Positions 1-11,660 of a stretch of DNA of 64,000 nucleotides are shown here, one piece after another (position 1 is the first letter of the stretch; each line of letters begins with the position of its first letter). Made by a program: the position numbers and the translations under genes. This DNA comes from Chrysogorgia sp. JL179-B06 (taxonomy: Eukaryota > Cnidaria > Anthozoa > Scleralcyonacea > Chrysogorgiidae): NCBI GenBank assembly GCA_035772405.1, contig JAYKKM010000310.1:1511501-1575500 (forward strand), written 5' to 3'. The notes under the pieces are model-generated. The model searched no databases, had not been told where the DNA came from, and saw only the letters and a list, made by a program, of their open reading frames with translations.

Positions 1-531
1 AGTGGATAAAAATCATTCCAAACTCATTACACGTTTTCACTCATAATTTCTTATATTTTCAACAAAACAAATATTATAAATTAAAACCAAGCTAATTTTA
101 AACTTCTCTTTGTGTTTTATAGCGCCAAAAATAGTGGCGCTCGTTTACTAATAATAAACAAAACCCTATGAACAGATATTAGAAAATCTCGATATTGAAT
201 GTGTGCGTGCAGGAGAAAAATAATAAAATGCATTAAACGGGTGTTTATATGGAGGCGAGCTAGCCTGGGTACCCAGGCTGGCAGCCGTACTGAGCTGATT
301 TTCATTTCGTGTTTACATGAAGAGGGCTAGCCCACCTACCTGGGCTGGTGTAATGGTGTGTTTACCGAGCTATATATATAAACTATATTATATATTCGAA
401 CGCCGTTCGCTAGGTATTTCCTATCCCAACCATTACCCCCTCTATCGCATTGGAAATCTCTGTAGAGAAGAGAGGAACTGTGCTGCACTTAGAATTTTTT
501 CCCGTCAGACGAATTATTCAAAGCAAGTGCT

Positions 532-1311
532 ATGGATGGTGTTTTTGAAAATACAAGCGAATTAGACGAAAGCGTAACTGTCTTCTTGGACGTTGGCTGT
601 GGATACTCTGGTGGTCCAAATGGAAGTCCATGTTCAGGAATGTTCTGTAAAGAAGCGATGTTCTTTAACCTTAACAACTGCATGGAGTTGAGCAGCACTG
701 AACTCGACCTTGTGATTTTAGCAAATATACAGGCATCCAGTCATGGGCACGACGATGGAGAAAAACGAAAGGCGTCCACGGTGCTCTTTCACCTTCAAGT
801 CAATTCCAATATGCAAAGAAATGTTTCTATGTCTATATGGAGCAAGTGACTCCAGGTTTCGTTCACTGAAAGAGCATTATGAAGTCTGTGGAATCACTCC
901 CAGAGTTCACGGAAACGAAAAGCAACTACCTAGCAACACCCTTTCACAATCAGCTGTGAACGATATTGCGACGTTTATTTCCAACTACGCAGAAGAAAAT
1001 GCCATTGAGCTTCCCGGAAGAATTCCTGGTTATAAAAAGGACGATATGAAACTGTTATCTTCCTCAGAAAACAAATCAAATGTTTGGAGGGCTTACAATG
1101 CAAGCTGGGAATCTTCGGAAAAGACCGCTGTCAGCTACTCGAGTTTGTCGACTTGTGGAATACGCTTTTTCCGAATGTTGTTGTAGCCAAGCCAATGACC
1201 GATTTGTGCGGCACATGTCAGGCAAATACAGCGAAACTTCAACGCTCTGTGAATTTACCAGATGAAGAGAAATCAGCTTGCGTTAAATCGCAAGAAGTTC
1301 ATTTAGCCAAG
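532..1311 (+). pseudogene. Decayed exon of an orphan, transposase-like protein family
   Basis: Three overlapping frames (from about 532, 743 and 1084) read as one protein if two single-base frame changes are allowed, near 770-850 and near 1130-1140. Recognisable parts are CGITPRVHGN, a stretch ending FISNYAEENAIELPGRIPGY, LLSSSENKSNVWRAY, and a Cys-pair segment KPMTDLCGTCQANT. I recall this pattern from long uncharacterised proteins that are multicopy in corals and anemones and look mobile-element-derived; the molecular function is unknown to me. The last codons run into a good splice donor (CCAAG|GTAAGG, GT at 1312), so this was an exon, and the sequence after it is non-coding. The start is not fixed; 532 is only the first ATG of the upstream frame. 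The family call is moderate, the function open. Confidence 0.45.
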
Positions 1312-2824
1312 GTAAGGCCCAACCTCGTTCCCAGGGTCTTATCTCCGCAAGGCCTTGGAAGGAAACGCGCGCTTAAATGTGTCTATGCGACTCAAAACTC
1401 ATCTGGCTGAGCCTGAGCAGAAAATAGGCTGTAAATATTTCGCTGACAGTGTTTCTCACGCTACTGTCGATGTGCGAAAAAAACCTGCAAAGTAAAACCA
1501 CACGATCTGCTGGCCTCTTTACCCACAGTTTTGTCACCTTTCTTGCGCGTGACTGATTCCTTTCGATTCTTACAAAATGGGCTATTATTCTTTCTACCAA
1601 TCGTTGACTTTCTGCAGCAGGTATTTTCAACGGAAAGAAAGCAGAAAATTTTACAAGGGGTGTAAGCTCACTTCAACCGACTGACGCACAAGCTTGTACC
1701 AACTACATGTACATCCTAACATCCTATCGATCGAAGCTTGTAAAAATATTGTCTTTCCATGGTGAAATGGTTAATTTGTCCTATGTTAATAACGCACTCT
1801 CAATACGAAATGAAAACATGATGACATTTTAATAAATTTATTGTCTTTGGTGTTCTCTCGTTGATAACATTTACATATAAACAAAACATTTAACATCAAC
1901 ATTAGATTTGCGAGTCGTAAATTTGGTGGTTTGAAATTAATTTAAACTGATAAGTAATGAAATAAATACTAATTGCTGCTATTAAAGTACTTATGCCGGT
2001 CAAGTTTTGGATTGCCAAATAATTATTTTCCAAAACATCAACCCTTTTGCTCATGGCATCGTACTCCAGCGTCAAGCAGCAATAAGGAATGTTTCACAGC
2101 AGTTTCTGAAATAAATACTAATTGTTGTTTTTACCAGTTCACGTTTAGTCACGCTCTGACGAAGTCCTGAGTTTACGGGACAAAAGCTCAGGAAATTTTG
2201 TCTTTAAAATAAACATGGTGATAACCGCAAAATTTTGATTTTATTAATATTTTTGTTCAGTGGTAATATGTAGTAGGCTTTATTTTATAATGAAACTGTA
2301 ATTAGTTTTATAAGTAACATTAAGAATATATTGTTGTAAGAGCATTGAGACTATTGTATAATACTCCTAATACGTCTTTATTATTATTATTATAAGTGCT
2401 AATAAAGTTAATGATTCTGCTTGTCCGTGTTAAATCGAACACGTCTAAAATATAACTTCTGCAGAATAAAATATAACTTTTCTAAAAAAGTTTTTTGCGG
2501 GTGTCGCACACCCCACTTTAATATTTATTGCATTAAACAATCCATGTTGCATCGTTCACACGTTCTCCCTCGTGTGCCTTGCTTATTTACCCAACTTACG
2601 GAAATATAACTATGCGGAAATGCATAACTATGTTTATAGCGTCATGATGCAAATATCCGGCCAACCCAGGTAGTTTTCCTGTTATAATTTGGTATGTCAA
2701 AGCACAGTAAACGCTGGATGTGAGATGTTGCATTCACTCACTATATATAGGGGCCTGTTAGAACAGAACAGTTCATTTACATGCATACATTTCTCATTAA
2801 CATGTTTTGTTCACTGTTTCACAG
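1312..2824. other. AT-rich non-coding stretch
   Basis: Starts with the donor of the preceding exon. The first bases (aacctcgttcccagggtct, about 1320) resemble the terminus of the MITE at 61,071, probably a solo remnant. After that I see only short ORFs and AT-rich sequence, ending at the acceptor before 2825. Confidence 0.4.
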
Positions 2825-4370
2825 AATCAAACGTCGAAATTTCCGTAAACGTTTCTGAGACTGTGGTGGAAGATGTAGTGGAAGACGCCTATGAACGGTT
2901 TGTTGCACAACAGGCGAAAAGAGAAGGGCTCTGGAAGGAGGGGTATTCCAAAATAAGAAAGAAGCCAAAGCTAGAGAAAAAGGAGGGGAGACTAAAAGTT
3001 CATGGCTGTGGTACAACGTCAACGATGCTAGAAGGAAATAAAGTTGACGAGAAAGGCGATAGCACGTCCATAAAGTTGGTAAACGAGTATAAAGAATGCT
3101 TCTCGTCAAGGCGCTGGAGTGCGATGCCATATGAGCAAAAGGGTTGATGTTTTGGAAAATAATTATTTGGCAGTCCAAAACTTGACCGTACGTTATGTAT
3201 ATCTTTTCAGTTTATTAATGAATGTCTCATCGTTCGCATGTCCAATGCGTTTTTCTTTCAAACCAAGACTTTTCGTCCTTTTGACATTTTTACTTAACCT
3301 AATTCGAGCATTTACGCCTTTCCACTGGCACTGCTGTTATTTGTCTGACAAACGTGAATGCTACAATGGAAAGGCATAAATGCTCGAGTTAGGTAAAATG
3401 TCAAAAGGACGAAAAGTCTTGGTTTGAAAGAAAAACGCATTGGATCATGCGAACGATAAGACATTCATTAATAATGTTGTTTATCGTTATCAGGTGATGG
3501 AGAAAATGCAGTCTTCAACAACAGAAGTGTTGTCGCGAGTGGAGCAGCGTCTCGAATCAATTGAACTGGCTATTGCCACGAACTCGTCTATGACTGTGAG
3601 TATTCTAGCTCATCACCATTCTATTTTCGATTACCCAGGATATTAAACATCATAAACTAACTTGATCGGATATACATGAAAATATGCATTATTTTTTCAC
3701 TTCCCATTACAGGTTAGTGGTGGCTCAGTGAACTATGACTACGAAGCGACGCCAAAAACGGCTTTTTCCCCACTGCCAGGATTATCCACTCACTGCTCCC
3801 TTCACGAAAGTAGTGACAATGCTGACAATTGATTTGGACACGTTCAAAACATTGTGTGAGAGTAACTCAACGCCAGTTCACAGTGTATGTGCCCCAGATA
3901 AAACAGACAAGCACCAACTTTTACCTGACGATTTTATAAAGACCTTCGTTACTCCACGAAAAGTGAAAAAGGTCAGAGAAACTATGGAGACAGAGAAAGA
4001 ACCCCACAGATGCGCGTTGAAATTGCTGCGCTACATATTTACAAACGAAGGGTTACAAAGATGTAACACTGCTGGTACCAATGGCAAAGATCCTCTTGAT
4101 AGCCACAAATTAAATTATTTGAAAGGTAATGTTTAAAAGCACAACGGTATATCCCAGGTTTTTCACAACTGACTGTTTCATAAGCCATAAGTCATAACGA
4201 ATTGCCTATTTTTTTAAATATTGATATTTAGCAGATTTCCGCAAACATCAAAGGAGGATGAGGAGAAAATGTGGAGGTTGATTAAAGCGAAAATCAACAC
4301 AAAGTGTAGAGCGAAAAGATACGCGAATGGAATGAAATGTGAATCCTCTGCAGGGAACTTGGAAACATAA
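2825..4370 (+). pseudogene. BEN-domain protein gene, four exons, apparently frameshifted
   Basis: Candidate exons: A 2825 to about 3197 (acceptor tttcacag; donor ACC|GTACGT), B 3494-3595 (acceptor ttatcag; donor ACT|GTGAGT), C 3713-4125 (acceptor cattacag; donor GAAAG|GTAATG) and D 4232-4370 with a terminal TAA. Exon A is charged (EDAYERFVAQQAKREG), and its end plus exon B give a heptad-like coiled coil (KRVDVLENNYLAVQNLT, then LSRVEQRLESIELAI). Exons C and D give a BEN-like domain: LKLLRYIFTNEGLQ, TAGTNGKDPLD, then RFPQTSKEDEEKMW and KINTKCR. BEN domains bind DNA and recruit chromatin factors in the nucleus, often beside a coiled coil as here. The frame changes between 3083 and 3147 and again near 3820, and the C-D splice phases do not fit, so it is a pseudogene, or the sequence has errors. 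No upstream exon with the start codon was found. Confidence 0.6.
3212..3474. repeat. Near-perfect palindrome (fold-back MITE) in the BEN gene intron
   Basis: Arms 3212-3324 and 3367-3474 are reverse complements with few mismatches; the loop is about 42 bp. It lies wholly between exons A and B of the BEN gene. Likely a short non-autonomous DNA element; no transposase relation is visible. Confidence 0.85.
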
Positions 4371-4969
4371 CTATTTACGATCGATGGCCCAGAAGGGTCA
4401 CAGTTCAGTTTTCGTTTTGTTTAATATGGGTCTCGATTCTTTTACAAACTATCCTTATTGCTGATTATTCACTGTATTTGTATTATATTAATAAGCAATA
4501 ATAGGTAAATTGAAAATAATCGAAGAAAAAGCGTGAAAGGAAAAGCAGTTTATTATCTGTTGAATTGAAAATAATCAATGTAAATACAGTTTAACAAAGC
4601 AAAAAAATGGTCAGTGACAAAAAATGAACCCCCTTCTCTGCTCCCCCCTACCCCCTCAATGAGAGGAATTATGTAAGGGTTACCCGAAGCAGAGTCTCTG
4701 CAGAGATCCCACCCGCACCGGTCCACCCGCACGGGAGCTCATACTTTTAAATATATACGCAAGCTATCTATACACTACAAAGACAATACGTGTTCTATGC
4801 ATGTGGGTCAAAAAGGTCAAAATTCACCGTGTTTAGAAATGTAGGGAATAATTCACCAAATTTGTTAAAAATTTGATATGTGTGTTGTTTAGCCGACTTA
4901 TAACGATGATGAAAAATTCAGGCGAAAATATAAAATTGATCGATGCGAAAAAATATCGACCATTGTATA
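4371..4969. other. Non-coding, no feature recognised
   Basis: Sequence downstream of the BEN gene stop. No ORF of interest, repeat or RNA seen apart from a C-rich patch near 4630-4655. Confidence 0.4.
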
Positions 4970-5423
4970 TTAACTCTTTCCCTACGGGCGCAGTTAAAAT
5001 GGGTCATTGATGACCCGCAAAGTCGTCAATCGAAAAACACGGCACACGGTAACGCAAGATTAAAAATTGAAATTCGACAAGCGCCAGGAACATAAAATCC
5101 ACGCACACGCCAAGTTTGATTTGATTTCATAAACAACTCTGCGATTGGTGGCATTTTGAGTTTTCAAGATGCTATGCGGGCGTGCAAGATGGCCTTTTCT
5201 GGAAAAATGTAAATTTTTCAACCTGATTTATGATAATTAATGCTAATTTATATTAACATAATGTGTTTTGTTCGGGAAATTTAAAAGAACAAGTAAAAGC
5301 CGGTTTATTGGGCTTCCAGAAAATGTATAGCTTTCGCAACAGTTATGGTTATTTCAAGAGATATCAATAGAACAACGTGGTCGTTCAATTTTTGATGTTT
5401 TTCAGCTGTAACGAAAGAGTTAA
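4970..5423. mobile_element. piggyBac-like MITE with TTAA ends
   Basis: The segment begins TTAACTCTTTCCCTACGGGC and ends GTAACGAAAGAGTTAA, giving TTAA target-site copies and a short imperfect terminal inverted repeat (CTCTTTC/GAAAGAG). TTAA duplication is the signature of piggyBac transposition. It is 454 bp long without coding capacity. A subterminal palindrome (gggtcattgatgaccc) near 5000 is also typical of such elements. Confidence 0.55.
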
Positions 5424-6660
5424 TGAAGTATTCTTTATAGTGTACATAGGAAAATCACTATCCAAATTTTTTAAACCTTTTATAATGTATATCTATATAC
5501 ACAAAACTACAATTACTATAAAACTGTAGAAACAAACATTTTAATTAATACTTTAAGATATTTAACGTGTTAATTTCAAATTGGCATTTAAGTTTTAAAT
5601 ATTAAGTAAAAAACATGTTATATTCAATCCTTTTTGAATCTGTTGAACACATAATGTAGAAAACATAACAATTTGATTGTCAGTGTCTCCCCCCAGATAC
5701 ATGTAAACTTCCAAATGTACTGCGAGGCCCTGAGGGGCATATTCTATGTAAAATTGTGGAATACCCATCCACCCTCACGATTTCCGCTTGTTACAGGTCT
5801 TTGATATAATTTAATAGACATCACTATAAAATGAACTATATTCTTCAGAATTTTCAGCAGCTCAGCTGTTTTCACTATTTCAATTTTGTGCAACATGGCT
5901 ACAATTACAGTCTTCATGACATCAATAAATCACGATTAAAATGTCTATTTACGGTATTATTGAAAACATTGTATTAAAATTGTGGACGTCGCTGAAATAT
6001 TAATTATTAATGACTTGAGAACATATTTGTTCGATCGACCGCGACGTTTTAAGGTTCGGCGAGTTCACCGTTTTAAAATACATTATATATCACAAAATGT
6101 GTACAACTTTTATTTAAATACCTGTAAAAACACCAGTCAATTTTCCCAAAGAATGGGCAACAACCATTCGCAAACAAAACCAATCTCTTTCCCTTTGAAT
6201 AGCGCTCCGTCGAGATGACGTCAGTACCGATGTTTGTCCGCTTTTACCCATAATTCTTGCGGCCATAACAAAAGAAATAGCTCATTTGCAATCATTTGTG
6301 AGTCAAATTTGGTTTGTTTGTCCGCTTTTTGAGCTATTAATAGCAGCCAGACTCTACGCTATTGATCCAACGTCGAAACATGTGCAGCTGCGTTCGCCAT
6401 GTTGCAGTTGGTGAATTAAATATATATTTTCCCACAATGCATAGTAAGTACGAATGTTGGAAGTCCCAACCCTAACCGTAACCCTAATTCTAATTATAAC
6501 CATACCCCTAATAATAACCGTAAAATATGGTGGGAGACTATATGTATTGTTACCATGAAGTATATCCCAAACTCAAGATGGCATGACAAATAATGCTGGT
6601 AATGTTATTAAAAAGGTCCAATTAAACCAACGAGATGAACCAAAAGGGATAATATGAGGT
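5424..6660. other. AT-rich spacer with degenerate telomere-like motif
   Basis: No supported gene. At 6468-6525 there are imperfect repeats of ccctaaccgta / ccctaat type, similar to others at 22,236-22,285 and 40,018-40,065; these look like interspersed remnants, not a telomere. Confidence 0.4.
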
Positions 6661-6662
6661 AT

Positions 6663-9530
6663 GTCCAGTATAGCCATCGGATAGCAGATGGTAACGGACG
6701 GTAGCAGGTAGTAACAGATGGTAGCAGATGGAAGCAGATGGTAGCAGACGGTAACAGACGGTAACAGATTGTAACAGATGGTAGGGGACTTAGAATAGAC
6801 GGAGAGTAGGACGGATGCTACCGATGGTGCAGATGGTAACAGACGGTAACAGACGGTAGCAGGTAGTAACAGATCGTAGCAGATTGTAGCAGACAGTAAC
6901 AGATTGTAACAGATGGTAGGGGACTTAGAATAGATGGAGAGTAGGACGGATGCTACCAATGGTGCAGATGGTAACAGACGGTAACAGACGGTAGCGGGTA
7001 GTAACAGATCGTAGCAGATGGTAGCAGACGGTAACAGACGGTAGCAGGTAGTAACAGATTGTAGCAGACGGTAACAGACGGTAACAGATTGTAACAGATG
7101 GTAGGGGACTTAGAATAGATGGAGAGTAGGACGGATGCTACCGATGGTACCGATGGCAGATGGTAACAGACCGTAACAGACGGTAGCGGGTAGTAACAGA
7201 TCGTAGCAGATGGTAACAGACAGTAACAGATTGTAACAGATGGTAGGGGACTTAGAATAGACGGAGAATAGGATGGATGCTACCGATGGTGCAGATGATA
7301 ACAGACGGTAACAGACGGTAGCAGGTAGTAACAGATCGTAGCAGATCGTAGCAGATGGTAGCAGACGGTAACAGATTGTAACAGATGGTAGGGGACTTAG
7401 AATAGATGGAGAGTAGGATGGATGCTACCGATGGTAACAGACGGTAGCAGGTAGCAACAGATCGTAGCAGATGGTAGCAGACGGTAACAGACGGTAACAG
7501 ATTGTAACAGATGGTAGGGGACTTACAATAGATGGAGAGTAGGACGGATGCTACCGATGGTACCGATGGTGCAGATGGTAACAGACGGTAGCAGGTAGTA
7601 ACAGATCGTAGCAGATGGTAGCAGACGGTAACAGATTGTAACAGATGGTAGGGGACTTAGAATAGATGGAGAGTAGAACGGATGCTACCGATGGTACCGA
7701 TGGTGCAGATGGTAACAGACGGTAACAGACGGTATCAGGTAGTAACAAATCGTAGCAGATGGTAGCAGACGGTAACAGACGGTAACAGATTGTAACAGAT
7801 GGTAGGGGACTTAGAATAGACGGAGAGTAGGACGGATGCTACCGATGGTACCGATGGTGCAGATGGTAACAGACGGTAGCAGGTAGTAACAGATCGTAGC
7901 AGATTGTAGCAGACGGTAACAGACGGTAACAGATTGTAACAGATGGTAGGGGACTTAGAATAGATGGAGAGTAGGACGGATGCTACCGATGGTACCGATG
8001 GTGCAGATGGTAACAGACGGTAACATACGGTAGCGGGTAGTAACAGATCGTAGCAGATGGTAGCAGACGGTAACAGAAGGTAACAGATTGTAACAGATGG
8101 TAGGGGACTTAGAATAGATGGAGAGTAGGATGGATGCTACCGATGGTAACAGACGGTAACAGACAGTAGCAGGTAGCAACAGATCGTAGCAGATGGTAGC
8201 AGACGGTAACAGACGGTAACAGATTGTAACAGATGGTAGGGGACTTACAATAGATGGAGAGTAGGACGGATGCTACCGATGGTACCGATGGTAACAGACG
8301 GTAACATACGGTAGCGGGTAGTAACAGATCGTAGCAGATGGTAGCAGATGGTAACAGACGGTAAGAGATTGTAACAGATGGTAGGGGACTTAGAATAGAT
8401 GGAGAGTAGGACGGATGCTACCGATGGTACCGATGGTGCAGATGGTAACAGACGGTAACAGACGGTAGCAACAAATCGTAGCAGATGGTAGCAGACGGTA
8501 ACAGACGGTAACAGATTGTAACAGATGGTAGGGGACTTAGAATAGACGGAGAGTAGGACGGATGCTACCGATGGTGCAGATGGTAACAGACGGTAACAGA
8601 CGGTAGCAGGTAGTAACAGATCGTAGCAGACGGTAACAGGCGGTAACAGATTGTAACAGATGGTAGGGGACTTAGAATAGATGGAGAGTAGGACGGATGC
8701 TACCGATGGTACCGATGGTGCAGATGGTAACAGACGGTAACATACGGTAGCGGGTAGTAGCAGATGGTAGCAGACGGTAACAGATTGTAACAGATGGTAG
8801 GGGACTTAGAATAGATGGAGAGTAGGACGGATGCTACCGATGGTCCAGATGGTAACAGATGGTAACAGACGGTAGCAGGTAGTAACAGATCGTAGCAGTT
8901 GGTAGCAGACGGTAACAGACGGTAACAGATTGTAACAGATGGTAGGGGACTTAGAATAGATGGAGAGTAGGATGGATGCTACCGATGGTGCAGATGGTAA
9001 CAGACGGTAACAGACGGTAGCAGGTAGCAACAGATCGTAGCAGATGGTAGCAGACGGTAACAGATGGTAACAGATTGTAACAGATGGTAGGGGACTTACA
9101 ATAGATGGAGAGTAGGACGGATGGTACCGATGGTGCAGATGGTAACAGACGGTAGCAGGTAGTAACAGATCGTAGCAGACGGTAACAGATTGTAACAGAT
9201 GGTAGGGGACTTAGAATAGATGGAGAGTAGGACGGATGCTACCGATGGTACCGATGGTGCAGATGGTAACCGACGGTAACAGACGGTAGCGGGTAGTAAC
9301 AGATCGTAGCAGATGGTAACAGACGGTAACAGATTGTAACAGATGGTAGGGGACTTAGAATAGATGGAGAGTAGGACGGATGCTACCGATGGTACCGATG
9401 GCGCAGACGGTAACAGACGGTAGCAGGTACTAACAAATCGTAGCAGATCGTAGCAGACGGTAACAGATGGTAGGTGACTTGGAATAGATGGAGAGTATCA
9501 CCGATGGTGCAGATGGTGCAGATGGAGGGT
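6663..9530. repeat. Large minisatellite with two-level repeat structure
   Basis: About 2.9 kb built from a 9-11 bp base unit (cagacggtaa / cagatggtag / cagatcgtag) arranged into a longer unit of roughly 140 bp. Each long unit carries one copy of ggggacttagaatagatgga followed by gagtaggacggatgctaccgatgg. I count about 19 such boxes between 6784 and 9349 and a mutated one near 9470. Unit length varies because the number of 10-bp steps varies. Open frames within it (periodic CYRLLPSAP-type translations on the minus strand) come from the repeat and are not genes. Confidence 0.95.
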
Positions 9531-10186
9531 TCGGTAATAAAGTACTGGGAAGGAGTGATGGCATTGCGTCGTTTTATCGTCGGAGAGTGCTAGGTGGCTT
9601 TTCCTGTAGTATGAGTTGTTGGGTTTAGTGTTTTTAAAAGTTGTTGTGTTTCGCCGTTTTGTATGTGACTTCATTTTTGGGGAAGATGTTGCAGAAAGTG
9701 CGATTGATTCTGTTTTGAGACAGGTATCAGTCGCTCGTTGTTTGCCGTTTGATGCGTGAATTTCAAAGTTTCCTTCAAGACGCACAGTTTCATGGCAAGA
9801 TCCTTATATTCCATATATTCTATGAGTAGAGGAATAGATATTGCGCTAGAAACGAACGCTCACTGCTGTAAATCATTGCCATTGTATTGGACAAGGCCAT
9901 CGTAATCAAAGCCGTTGAGAATATTATAGAACACGCTGACAGACGACGGCACGAAGAGTGCGGTTCACAATATTCGACAAACTCTTGAGTCAGACATCAC
10001 TATACAAATTGATTTAAACGACTTTTGTAAACAGCTTATTATGTCGTAAGAAGATAACCAAACAACAAGAAAACGTAATAAATTGAGGTAGTTAGAAGGT
10101 TAGAGGCCAGTTTCACAAATCAAAACAATAACACAAGCGCGCAAAGCATTAGCTGGACACTCTTATATGGAAACAGGTGCGATCGT
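9531..10186. other. Spacer between tandem arrays
   Basis: A 95-codon minus-strand ORF (9498-9785) overlaps the minisatellite edge and has no recognisable domain. I see no splice-supported gene or repeat here. Confidence 0.3.
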
Positions 10187-11660
10187 TAAAGTTTCTTAAC
10201 ACAAACAATTTCTGCACATCACTACTATTTATTATTAATATGTCTCTTCATTTTCTACCAACATTTCTCGCCTTTATTTACATCCATTTACGACCAAACT
10301 GGGGAGAAAATAAAAATATCACACCACATTCCTTTCTGGCACCCCACTTCGTCACACCCCAATATCCTGTAATAAGCTGCAGCGATCGCGGCAAAACAAA
10401 CATAGTCAGCGGTATTGATAGCTGGCTATATGGACGAAGGAAACAAAGACAAGTGTCTTTTACTATCGCAAGCACAGCTTTTCATTGCAGTTGATGTTAT
10501 TAGTAAGGCTTATTTGAAACGTCGAATTTATCATGTGTCGAATGTAATGTGTATTAGATTCGACAAATTGGACGTCGGTTTCAAACATAGAATTTATGAT
10601 TTTGTCGAACGTAATGGGCCTCCCGTAAAAAGAAGTCGTTCGGATTGCATTTTAAAAGTACTGAACTTAAATATCGTCCCAGTTTATTTTGACGAGCCGT
10701 ATTACATTTGACACATGATAAATTGGACGTTTGAAAACGTCGCACTTTGGTCGTTATATCCGTCCAAAGGGGTGGAACTTAATATTTCGTTCGACCGCAA
10801 TTACGAACTTATCATGTGGATAATGCGATGTATTTGATTGGATAGATACATGACGAATTCGACGTTTGAAACAGCTGTAACTGCGCGAAGGATATAAGTG
10901 AAAATAAGTGTGTTAAGTTAGTAAGCATAGATCAATTATGTTGAAAGACATTTGTAATTGTGAAGTAAGAAAACTAAGAGATAGATTAGTATTGATAGAT
11001 TGGAATATAGCGTATTTTTATTTTGGTTAAATATGGGCGATAGAGGTAGGCGGACGGGAAAGGAAGTGTGGTGATAAAAAGTTATTGGGAGGATGTAGAC
11101 TTGTAAGAAAATGCATGGAGAAAGTAAAAATATTTTTAATGAAAGTAAGTTTCGTTGAGTGGACGAGCAAGATAATGAGAATAGTTATATGAAAATAGTT
11201 ATTAGTGGAGTATTAGTATTTAAGGGGAGAGATTTATATGTAAATAGTTATTAGTGTGATTGTGTTACTTAGCGGAAGTGAGGAAACGTTTGTTTTGATT
11301 AAAGAATTGTTTTGACTTAAGAATTAGATGATGTGATGATGGCGAGCAATATTTATAACAACACGTGTTTTGGATTGTTGTGAACGTTTTTGTGTGAGTT
11401 AAATATGGTATGACGTTAATAATTTTTGGAAGGGTTTTTGTTAGAAGGTCAGAGAATGACGGATTAATTATATTAGGGATGTGACAGATTAAGGTGAATA
11501 TTTATAAGCTAATTAGTATTACAGGATATTGGGGTGTGACGAAGTGGGGAGAAAAGAAAGGAATGTGTTGTGATATTTTTATTTTCTCCCCAGTTTGGTC
11601 GTAAATTGATGTAAATAAAGGCGAGATACATGTCAAGAGTTTGTTTGGGTTAAGAAACAT
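10187..11660. repeat. Large inverted repeat with ~1.1-kb spacer
   Basis: The arm at about 10,187-10,380 (containing cgaccaaactggggagaaaa) returns reversed at about 11,515-11,660 (ttttctccccagtttggtcg). Divergence is low to moderate. The spacer holds an unplaced 99-codon plus-strand ORF (10,415-10,711) and a smaller inverted pair around 10,522-10,550 and 10,700-10,727 (atttatcatgtgtcgaatgtaat and its complement). The right arm runs straight into the 673-bp tandem array. Could be the ends of a DNA transposon; no transposase motif is visible. Confidence 0.75.

Noticed and set aside
317..565. 82-codon ORF upstream of the first exon
   Set aside because: No similarity to the adjacent family and not in its frame; atatatata-rich sequence inside.
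6573..9030. Long minus-strand ORFs with repeated CYRLLPSAP-like sequence
   Set aside because: They follow the minisatellite unit exactly and recur with it; no start, splice or codon evidence of a protein.
6663..9530. CRISPR-like array
   Set aside because: Spacers are themselves repeats, the genome is eukaryotic and no cas genes exist; it is a minisatellite.
10415..10711. 99-codon ORF as a gene
   Set aside because: No domain, no splice or conservation evidence, and it lies in an inverted-repeat interior; kept only as an open question.
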